Positions 56,610-64,000 of a DNA stretch of 64,000 nt are shown piece by piece. The first letter of the stretch is position 1. Each line of letters begins with the position of its first letter. Origin of the DNA: Entamoeba histolytica HM-1:IMSS. Taxonomy: Eukaryota > Evosea > Mastigamoebida > Endamoebidae. The DNA lies in assembly GCF_000208925.1 (NCBI RefSeq), contig NW_001914860.1:249612-313611 (forward strand), read 5' to 3'. Position numbers and translations under genes: made by a program. Below the pieces are notes generated by a model. It did no database searches, was not told where the DNA came from, and saw only the letters and a program-made list of their open reading frames with translations.

Positions 56610-58136
56610 ATGCCATTCGGAAGAAAAGGAAGAAAGAACCAAATTGATGAAAGCTATACCTCTGTTATTGATGGTATTAAAAAGATTTATGATACTAAAC
56701 TCAAAAAATTAGAGACTGATTATAAATATGATTACTTAATTTCTCCAACTATGAGACCAGCTGACTTTGATGCAAAGCCAATGGTTTTATTCCTTGGTCA
56801 ATACTCTACTGGTAAAACTACTTTTATTAATTATTTATTAAATTATGATTATCCAGGATCAAATATTGGTCCTGAACCAACTACTGATGGATTTGCAGCT
56901 ATTATGCATGGACCAACAAATGGTAATGTTCCAGGAAATACTTTATGTGTTCAAACAGATAAACCATTTACTAATTTGGCTAGATTCGGTAATGATTTTA
57001 TGGCTAAATTTAGTGGTGCATATTGTAATCTTCCCCTCCTTGAACATATGACTTTTATCGATTCTCCTGGTGTTTTGTCTGGAGAAAAACAAAGAATTGG
57101 TAGATCATATGATTTTAATGAAGTTGTAAGATGGTTTGCTGAAAGAGCTGATATGATTGTACTTGTATTTGATGCACATAAATTAGATATTTCTGATGAA
57201 TTTAAAGGAGTTATTGAATCTGTTAAGAAACACTCAGAAAAAATGAAAATTGTATTGAATAAAGCAGATTCTATTGATTCACAACAATTAATGAGAGTAT
57301 ATGGAGCTCTTATGTGGTCACTTGGTAAAGTTATGCAAACACCAGAATGTCTTAGAGTCTATGTCTCTTCATTCTGGGACCAACCATTTAAAGATACTTT
57401 ATTTACTTCTTTATTTGAAAAAGAACGTGATGATTTAATGTATGACCTTCATGCATTACCAAAACAAGCTACTGTTCGTAAAGTTAATGAATTATGTAAA
57501 CGTGCTAGATTAGCTAAAACAAACGCATACATTACATCATATCTTCGTGAACAAATGCCAACATTTGGTAAAGAAAAAAAGAAGGCAGAACTTATTGCTG
57601 ATTTGAATAATGTCTTTAATATTATTATGAGAAAATATAATTTGGCTGCTGGTGATTTCCCACCAATCCAGCTTTATAAAGAAAAATTAAATGAACTTGA
57701 TTTCACTAAATTCCCTAAGTTAGATACAAAGCTTATTGCTTCTATTGATGACGTACTAGGCACGGATATTCCGATGTTATTAAAGAAATATCCAATGGAA
57801 GATAGTTTGTCTTCTTCTTCTAACCCATTTGAAGCATCAACTGGTTATGAAAAATGTATGGATATTTTAGAAGTAACTGACGATGAAATTTTTGCTTACC
57901 AAAAAGAATTTGATAAATTACCAAAGAACGAAGAAGGTAAGGTTAATGGTAAAGACTGTTTTGCTCCACTGATGGCTACTGGAGCAGATAAGAAAGCTCT
58001 GAAAAAGATCTGGTCTATTGCTGATTCCGGTAAAAATGGATCGTTAAATGCTCATCAATACATTCTTGCCAAAGTTTTAGTTCGAAGTCTATTGCAAAAT
58101 GGTGGTTATCCGGATGATTTACCGCCTGTGGAGTAA
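56610..58136 (+). CDS. EHD-family membrane-remodelling ATPase
   Basis: 508 residues from the ATG at 56610; the frame opens earlier with TTG. Dynamin-like GTPase-fold domain: P-loop LFLGQYSTGKTTFINYLL, GPEPTTDGFAAIMHG, switch FIDSPGVLSGEKQRIG, and the nucleotide motif IVLNKADSID. Helical bundles follow, then NPF (SSNPFEAS), and a C-terminal EH domain (DEIFAYQKEFDKLP; IWSIADSGKNGSLNAHQYI, with an EF-hand loop). EHD proteins bind ATP, tubulate membranes and act in endocytic recycling and phagocytosis, recruiting NPF-motif partners through the EH domain. The internal NPF may bind an EH domain of the same protein. Confidence 0.95.
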   Translation: MPFGRKGRKNQIDESYTSVIDGIKKIYDTKLKKLETDYKYDYLISPTMRPADFDAKPMVLFLGQYSTGKTTFINYLLNYDYPGSNIGPEPTTDGFAAIMHGPTNGNVPGNTLCVQTDKPFTNLARFGNDFMAKFSGAYCNLPLLEHMTFIDSPGVLSGEKQRIGRSYDFNEVVRWFAERADMIVLVFDAHKLDISDEFKGVIESVKKHSEKMKIVLNKADSIDSQQLMRVYGALMWSLGKVMQTPECLRVYVSSFWDQPFKDTLFTSLFEKERDDLMYDLHALPKQATVRKVNELCKRARLAKTNAYITSYLREQMPTFGKEKKKAELIADLNNVFNIIMRKYNLAAGDFPPIQLYKEKLNELDFTKFPKLDTKLIASIDDVLGTDIPMLLKKYPMEDSLSSSSNPFEASTGYEKCMDILEVTDDEIFAYQKEFDKLPKNEEGKVNGKDCFAPLMATGADKKALKKIWSIADSGKNGSLNAHQYILAKVLVRSLLQNGGYPDDLPPVE

Positions 58137-58208
58137 CTCATTAGTACAATCAAATTTAATTATTTAATTCTAGTGTTTTCCATAAAATTTTTTTATACTT
58201 TTTAAATA

Positions 58209-58304
58209 CATATATTAGCAAAAGTTGTTTCTTTCCTTAAAGGATTAGAAGAAAAGCCATATTGTTCTGAGTTACCAGATATATTAAAGCAACTTAAATT
58301 TTAA
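58209..58304 (+). pseudogene. Possible remnant or alternative last exon of an EH domain
   Basis: A 31-codon stretch ending in TAA reads HILAKVVSFLKGLEEKPYCS, then ELPDILKQLKF. It resembles the last part of the EH domain just upstream (HQYILAKVLVRSLLQNGGY, then PDDLPPVE). It begins 70 bp after the EHD stop and is preceded by T/A-rich DNA. Either a leftover of a tandem EHD copy or an alternative 3' exon. The in-frame part is too short to decide. Confidence 0.4.
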
Positions 58305-58451
58305 AATACAAATTAATTTTTTGTTATTTGAGTATTTTGTTATTATGAATAAAAAAATAAATAAAAAGAAGAAAATATTTTAAAATAATTTGATTTAATG
58401 AATTAAAAATAATATATTAGAAAGAAATAAAAAATTTTAACAAATTGTAAA

Positions 58452-61400
58452 TTATTTTTCTTGTTTAGTAGGTTCTTTATCATCTAAGAACACACTGATT
58501 GTTGATAAATATCCTTTTTGTGAGAACGTTGGATTCTTTGGAATTATATCATCTATCATTTGTTTTCTTTGTAAATATGGTAACATCACATCATCTCCTA
58601 TAATTCTTTGTTTTGAATTATCTGATGCATTGAAAGCTGTTTCTCTTGTAAGTTCTCCTAAAATATCTTCAGGAACAACCATATTATCTAATAATGGTCC
58701 AAATACTCTTACATCTTTGTTTCTTTGTATTTCAATAGTATCAACACCACATATTCCTGGTTTAATAATTACTTGACTTGAAATATTTCCATTATTTTGT
58801 TCTTCAACTTTAACTTGGTTTTGTTCTTCATTATTTTCATTCCATATTATTACAACATGATCATCACCAATTAATTTCCATTTTCTTTCTTCATTACCTT
58901 CTACAGATGGCATTCTGACACTCTCATGATAAACACATTCTCTTGTTGATGATTTATAATAAAGAACCGTTACACCATCATTTCCTGTTTTTTCCATTCC
59001 ACCAATAAATCCATTATATTTCTTAATATCCGTTTGTTCTCCTAATGAGCTTGAAAATCCTTCATATCTTCTTGAAACTTCACAATTCTTTAATATCTCT
59101 TCTTTATTTTTCATTCCTTTCTTTACATAAATCAACCCAATTGGATATACTCTTCTTGCAGGAGTTTTATCAAGAGCACTGACTAAATTTCTAAATTTGT
59201 CATGAGATGGTAATGATGTTAGTCTTGATGAAATAGCTAATCCATCAATGAAGAATAATTCAGTCATTAATAATCCTGTTGTTAATGGTGAGGTAATTGA
59301 TACATCAATTTTTTCTGGTAAAGAAGGTGGTAAAATTTCAATTTTCTCTTTTGGTATTTGTTGAAGAGTTTTTCTCATATCAATACATTCCTTTGTTGTT
59401 GTTTTTAATGTTTCGTCAAATTCTTCTTTATTTCCTACTTCAGTTGGGAAATCCCAAACAAGTTCTTCTGGAATTAAATCAATAAGCTGTGAAACATCAT
59501 TAATATCACTATGAATATTTTCTACAACAATACCATCTCCTTCAGAAACATTACCAAGAACTTCTATATGTTCAATAGTCTTTTTCCAATTAGGAACTTG
59601 TACTTCTGTAAATTTCCATTCAAATCTACCAACACTATTTCTTACACAAATCGTGACATCTTCTCCATTTTCTGGATGTGTTACAGAATATAATGTATTG
59701 TCATTAAAGAACCATTTAGTTGATTTATCTGACACATCTGATCCAGTAGAATTAACTAATAAAGCTCCTTCTGTACCTAGTCCTGATATATATAATCCAA
59801 TATATGCTTCTGCTGCTTCTCCTGCAATAATTCGATGTGGTTTAGAAGTTGTTGTATTCATATGAAGTGCACTGGTGAGTGCTTCAAGCATAATACTAGC
59901 TATATCAAGAGAATGAATTGCTGGAGACACAGATGGGGAAATAAGATATTCCATCAATGCACAAAGTAAACTTCCTACGGTTTGATTGTTTAAAGTGGAA
60001 ATCATTTGGAATGCAGAAACATGTAATTCTGTAATTAATGGAACAGGTAATGGTGGTGATAATCGTGCTAATGATGAAATAATTTGACAAACACATCCAT
60101 ATCTCTCAGTTGGTAAATAAGACATCAAACACTTTAATATATCCAATGCTAAATCATTTTGTTTTTGTTGAACAACTAGAAGATGAAGATGACATGCCAA
60201 TCCCCATAATAATGTTTCTTGTGCAATAGAGTCTTGAAATAGAGTCATTAAATGTTTTTGAGCATAATATAGAGAATAATTAAAATCTCCTAATGCTTCT
60301 TTAAATTCAATTAATGGAAAAACTTGTGGATATAATTTTTCTGCATAAATTAATGAATTTAATAATCCAATAATTTTCATTGCAATATTCTCATGAGACT
60401 TTTCTGGTAATGTTGGAAGTTGTTGAAGCATAGAAAGTAATGGAACAATCATTCTAGTACATCCTGGTAATCTTAATGAAAAAATGTCATGTAATCCAAG
60501 AAGAAATTCATATGGTGCATTTGGAATGAGAGAGACAATACTTTCATAAAATGTAGAATATGCTGGAAGTACATATCGTTTATTTCTAACAAATAAATCA
60601 CATAATCCTAATCCTGCAGTTATTTTTACTTCAATTTCTTCTGAAGATGAAAGACTACGAAGGAAATATGTACCAAAAGTATTCATTAAATCAACTTTAC
60701 TTTCTCCATCATATCTTATTAATAATTCACATACTTTTCTCACACTTGTGATACAATTTTTTACTGCTGTTTCCATACATGTATCTTGTATCATAAACCA
60801 AAGTCCTTCCCATAATTCAAACATTTCATTTGGTTTCAGTTTAATCATTTCTTTAAATGTAGGATCATCATTAGGAAATATATAATCTGGTTCAACACTT
60901 ATATAACGTACCATTTGATTAGGATTTTGTGGAGTAGAATTCGTTGGTAAGGAAATAATTTGTTTTGTTACATGAATAATTTTTTGACATAACTGAGTTA
61001 ATAATCCAGAAGAAGAATAAAATTGATGAAGCATATCATATAATTTATTATATGCTGTAGCAGAATGTCTCCATCTAACATAAGATGTAATAATAGTATC
61101 AACAAGTGAACCAACAGCATCATCACGATAACAAGTAATTAATTTATTAATATTATTAACAAGTGTTGCAATAAGTAAATCTTTCATATCATCCATTAAA
61201 TCTAATTCATTGTTTAATAATTCCATCATTCTTGAATGAAGTGCTGATGTAAAACAACGAATATTTGGATTCATTTCAGCATGATCAAATGGAATATCAA
61301 TGCATTGAATAATGTATCTTCTAAATTCTAATAATTTGTTACTTCCAAGTGCATTTTCATAACTTATTGCAGTGTTTGTTTTAGCAACAAATTCTGTATA

Positions 61401-62303
61401 AAAGAATGTGAAATAATTAAGTCCATTTTGGAAAGTTTCTGGTGAGAAATTAAGTGCTGTTGATAGAATAAACTCTAAGAATGGAGTTGCACCTTCTTCT
61501 TTGAAAAACATTTCTTTAATATCACTAGTTATTAATTTTCGTAAATCAGTTAAAATAATTTCCATTAATCGTGTTGGAATATCTCCTAATCCTGATGATG
61601 GGACAACACATGACAATGTAATTGTTTTAGAAAATGATGGAAATAGTAATGCACAAATATTTTCTGCAATAGGAAGAAATGTTTTATAACTCTCTTTCTT
61701 TAATAATCGATCCAAAAATTTATCAATAAATTCCATTGAAAGTGATCGTTCATCAACAGGTTCTTCAGAAGGAACATAAGGTTCATTAACCAAACTAGGA
61801 AATGGTTGGTTTGGTGGTAGATCAATTAAACTTCCAATATTCATTGAAGATATGATATATCTTGCAAACTGTGAAGAATATTCTTGTTTGTCTTGATACA
61901 TATTTAATAGAGTTTCGTATGCTGCACGTCTTAAAATTGTATCAGTTCCAATAGAAAGATAATTCTCAAATAATGAAAACAACGACTCAAATACATGAAA
62001 TTCATTATATGGAAATACTTTTCCTGCAAACTCGATTATTTTTAATTGGCTTAATGCAGCTTTACTAGTTTGTTTTCCTTTTTTACAATGAGCAACTTGT
62101 CCAGTGGCATATTCACTTAGAATTAATCCAGTCAATGAATGATTTATTTTACAATATGAAACTATATCACTATCCTCTTCAATAAGCCATTGTAAATATT
62201 TAAATTTATTTGCATTAGATTCTTTTGGCTCAAGAAGTAACGCTTTTTTCTTTCGTATCTTCTTTTCCTGTTCTAATTGTTCTTTAGCTGATTTACTTGA
62301 CAT
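58452..62303 (-). CDS. Large Rap/Ran-GAP-domain protein (tuberin/RalGAP-alpha-like)
   Basis: A 1283-residue single-exon protein. A charged start (KKIRKKKALLL) is followed by about 950 residues of helical repeats. A C-terminal Rap/Ran-GAP domain (about 1040-1245) contains RRVYPIGLIYVKKGMKNKEE, KYNGFIGGMEKTGNDGVTVL, ECVYHESVRMP and WKLIGDDHVVIIWNENN, followed by RVFGPLLDNMVVP. The layout fits TSC2 and the RalGAP alpha subunits. The catalytic 'asparagine thumb' in the IGND motif is Asp here (IGDD, D1147), so GAP activity may be lost or altered. By analogy it would switch off a Ras-like GTPase such as Rheb, Rap or Ral. Confidence 0.85.
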   Translation of the reverse strand: MSSKSAKEQLEQEKKIRKKKALLLEPKESNANKFKYLQWLIEEDSDIVSYCKINHSLTGLILSEYATGQVAHCKKGKQTSKAALSQLKIIEFAGKVFPYNEFHVFESLFSLFENYLSIGTDTILRRAAYETLLNMYQDKQEYSSQFARYIISSMNIGSLIDLPPNQPFPSLVNEPYVPSEEPVDERSLSMEFIDKFLDRLLKKESYKTFLPIAENICALLFPSFSKTITLSCVVPSSGLGDIPTRLMEIILTDLRKLITSDIKEMFFKEEGATPFLEFILSTALNFSPETFQNGLNYFTFFYTEFVAKTNTAISYENALGSNKLLEFRRYIIQCIDIPFDHAEMNPNIRCFTSALHSRMMELLNNELDLMDDMKDLLIATLVNNINKLITCYRDDAVGSLVDTIITSYVRWRHSATAYNKLYDMLHQFYSSSGLLTQLCQKIIHVTKQIISLPTNSTPQNPNQMVRYISVEPDYIFPNDDPTFKEMIKLKPNEMFELWEGLWFMIQDTCMETAVKNCITSVRKVCELLIRYDGESKVDLMNTFGTYFLRSLSSSEEIEVKITAGLGLCDLFVRNKRYVLPAYSTFYESIVSLIPNAPYEFLLGLHDIFSLRLPGCTRMIVPLLSMLQQLPTLPEKSHENIAMKIIGLLNSLIYAEKLYPQVFPLIEFKEALGDFNYSLYYAQKHLMTLFQDSIAQETLLWGLACHLHLLVVQQKQNDLALDILKCLMSYLPTERYGCVCQIISSLARLSPPLPVPLITELHVSAFQMISTLNNQTVGSLLCALMEYLISPSVSPAIHSLDIASIMLEALTSALHMNTTTSKPHRIIAGEAAEAYIGLYISGLGTEGALLVNSTGSDVSDKSTKWFFNDNTLYSVTHPENGEDVTICVRNSVGRFEWKFTEVQVPNWKKTIEHIEVLGNVSEGDGIVVENIHSDINDVSQLIDLIPEELVWDFPTEVGNKEEFDETLKTTTKECIDMRKTLQQIPKEKIEILPPSLPEKIDVSITSPLTTGLLMTELFFIDGLAISSRLTSLPSHDKFRNLVSALDKTPARRVYPIGLIYVKKGMKNKEEILKNCEVSRRYEGFSSSLGEQTDIKKYNGFIGGMEKTGNDGVTVLYYKSSTRECVYHESVRMPSVEGNEERKWKLIGDDHVVIIWNENNEEQNQVKVEEQNNGNISSQVIIKPGICGVDTIEIQRNKDVRVFGPLLDNMVVPEDILGELTRETAFNASDNSKQRIIGDDVMLPYLQRKQMIDDIIPKNPTFSQKGYLSTISVFLDDKEPTKQEK

Positions 62304-62581
62304 AAAGTTATTATTTAATAGTTCTTTATTATTTTTAGTTAAGTTGTGTTGTAATAACTGGAAAACCTTTTTATTAAAGGAAAAATACTCAGTGAATTTC
62401 TAGCATTTGGTATTGTTATATTTTATATTCTTTTAGTTTTATGTTACTAACCTTTCATAGGTCAAAGTGAGTAATATCTTATAACAAGATAAAACTAAAA
62501 GAATAATTTATTGTTATTACATTTAAAAATTACATAAAGAAATATAAATTTGAAAGAAAGTCATTAAATTTAAAGTTCAAA

Positions 62582-62937
62582 TTACAAGTCAAGATAATGT
62601 GCTAAAAATTAAATCTATTTATATTCTAAATAAAAACCAAAAAATTATTATGTAACAAACATGCGAGTAACAATTCTAAAGCATTTGATGGGTCGATATC
62701 AAAGTTTGGAATAACATCTTGAGATGGTGCACGAGAGTACATTTGTCTGTAGTACATATACTCAATGGTTCGTTCTAATAATTTGCTTGGAATTCCAGGA
62801 ATAGGAATAGTAATGATACCTTCTGTTGGTTGGTCTTCAAGCATTGTTTTAAGTGTTCCACTGTGTTGTGCACATTCACGAGAAATATAAAATTCATGAC
62901 CATCTTGTGAAATAAGTTTTAGATTTGGTATATCCAT
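62582..62937 (-). CDS. Elongin C, two exons
   Basis: Exons 62661-62937 and 62582-62601 join in frame across a 59-bp intron (GTTTGT...TAG), giving 98 residues. The splice replaces a nonsense read-through end with ALELLLASHYLDL, which matches the elongin C end ALELLMAANFLD. Other family features: KLISQDGHEFYISRECAQHS, SGTLKTML, IPGIPSKLLERTIEYMYY. Length (98) is close to the usual 112. Elongin C is a Skp1-like BTB adaptor in cullin-RING ubiquitin ligases and in the elongin transcription complex. Confidence 0.93.
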
Positions 62938-63594
62938 TTTGTTGAGAAAGTCTAAGATTTTAAAGTTAAATCTTCTATTTTCTCTTTATTTTGAGATTAG
63001 GATGAATGATAAAAAAAGTCATGGAACAAAACATTAGTTATCAATTGACTTTATATGTCTTTCCATTAATTCTTCTCTTTGTAATAACTAACGAATTTTA
63101 AATTATGAATCAAACCTATTATAATTCATTTATACCATGTAAATATAATAGTGTTTAATTTTTTTTGAAAGTTGCATACCAATACCTAATGTTTTTCCCT
63201 TAATATTTTTGTTTTATTCAAGTCTTTAGATTTAAAGAAATTGTTTATTCATAAGTTATATTTTTTATTTTTTATTATGCTAACTTTCAGATAAACGATA
63301 ATTGAAATTTCATTTTCTTCTATTTGAAGTTTGTTGTTTATTAATGGATTTTATAACTTGATATAATTTATAAAAAATTAATGGAGCTAGTTATAATAAG
63401 ATTAACTTGTTGCTAATAGAACATATTATTGTCAACAGGTATTTCTCTGGTATATAATTGCTTCATCTTAGAGATATTATTTATTGATTTTTTCCTAGTA
63501 AGTAGAAATTATAATCCAAAAAAAAAATAAAAAATTTAGTCTTTATTTTCCTGACTTTTACATCTTCCGAACTCAATTAATACATTATTGCTTT
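62938..63594. other. Divergent intergenic region, elongin C / ZFPL1
   Basis: 657 bp, A/T-rich, no ORF. A GAACTC element at 63569-63574 lies 26 bp before the ZFPL1-like start. Confidence 0.45.
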
Positions 63595-64000
63595 ATGGGG
63601 ATTTGCCATATCTGTAAAGAACAAACAACTTTGTATTGTGTTGACCATGAGAAACATATTTGTTTAAACTGTCTTTTAAAAAGTCATAAAGAAGTTTGTT
63701 GAAAATCTTGTTATTTGACTAAATAGACATTCATAGTTTTGTAATAGTGCACAATTTGTCAATATGTGGATTACGTTGATGGTAAAGTAAAAAAAGATAA
63801 CTCATGTCATTTGTGTGGAGAGGAAATATTTGAAGGGGATTTAATAGTTCGATTACCTTGTTTACATAAGTTTCATCAAGAATGTTTATTAAAGTCATTA
63901 AGTAATATCCATTTAAATGAGTCAGAAAGTTGTGAAAACCAGTTTAAATGTCCAGAGTGTTTAATAGATATTTTTACAGAAGAAAATAAAAACACAGTAT
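63595..64000 (+). CDS. ZFPL1-like zinc-finger protein, N-terminal part, two exons visible
   Basis: The first exon is 63595-63693 and the second runs from 63748 to the window edge; the 54-bp intron starts GTTTGT and ends TAG. The start (MGICHICKEQTTLYCVDHEK, then HICLNCLLKSHK) matches the B-box-like finger of ZFPL1. After the splice there is CTICQYVDYVDGKVKKDNSC and a RING-H2-like finger: CHLCGEEI, RLPCLHKFHQECL, FKCPECL. ZFPL1 is an integral cis-Golgi protein that binds GM130. Its membrane anchor would lie beyond the window. The zinc ligands appear complete in the visible part. Confidence 0.7.

Noticed and set aside
62626..62660. Unspliced C-terminus of elongin C (ending LLHNNFLVFI)
   Set aside because: The GTTTGT intron restores the family end (YLDL) exactly, so the read-through end is intronic.
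1..64000. CRISPR arrays, phage genes and complete LINE/SINE elements
   Set aside because: No regularly spaced repeats, integrase, reverse transcriptase or endonuclease motifs were found in any frame examined.

Overview
The window is protist genomic DNA, very AT-rich and gene-dense. It fits Entamoeba, most likely the E. histolytica/dispar/nuttalli group. The evidence is: intergenic DNA of about 80% A+T; introns of only 48-68 bp (one of 138 bp) that start GTTTGT, GTTTGC, GTATGT or GTAAGT and end in AG; GAAC(T) elements just upstream of start codons; and clade-typical genes such as a CXXC-rich transmembrane receptor kinase (TMK), a flavodiiron protein, a PAK family member and an EHD protein. The species call is inference. 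Eleven introns in nine genes were reconstructed by hand from reading frames and protein-family alignment. Exon coordinates are given in the entries.

Layout. 1-3.2 kb: C-terminus of casein kinase II beta, a basic hypothetical protein, a short importin-like protein, Mediator subunit 21 and a tiny membrane ORF. 3.2-5.7 kb: a gene-poor block with decayed coding sequence. 5.7-9 kb: a Ser/Thr kinase, a METTL18/Hpm1-type methyltransferase and a hypothetical protein, with an unexplained multi-hairpin element between the last two. 9.8-21.1 kb: a 1754-residue TMK, a CDK, and a 1539-residue receptor-like protein without a kinase. 21.3-28.6 kb: AIG1-like membrane protein, PRMT1, SLC35F6-like transporter, DCAF7-like WD protein and a DENN protein. 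28.8-30.4 kb: two divergent genes for an acidic and a basic secreted protein. 30.7-40.6 kb: SUMO ligase, PAK-like pseudokinase, HACD-like protein, ribosomal uL24, Ras GEF and a DCUN1 protein. 42.3-44.7 kb: secreted thioredoxin fold, ribosomal uS4 and a multi-pass membrane protein. 44.7-48.2 kb: an A-rich/T-rich decayed block with a 100-bp assembly gap. 48.3-64 kb: TBC1D23-like protein, metallophosphoesterase, flavodiiron protein, ARPC4, malate dehydrogenase, EHD protein, Rap/Ran-GAP protein, elongin C and the start of a ZFPL1-like gene.

Themes. Many products serve signalling and membrane traffic (kinases, Ras GEF, DENN, TBC, Rap-GAP, EHD, Arp2/3), and several serve ubiquitin-like pathways (PIAS-type ligase, DCUN1, elongin C). 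Three enzyme-family members lack key catalytic residues: a PAK with VAIK Lys to Arg and DFG to NFG, an HACD with Tyr to Phe, and a Rap-GAP with the Asn thumb replaced by Asp. The most interesting non-coding signals are a pair of inverted dispersed repeats 31 kb apart sharing a ~150-bp near-identical core inside diverged flanks, and an 81-nt four-stem element at 8140-8220. I saw no tRNA, rRNA, CRISPR array, or recognisable complete LINE/SINE.
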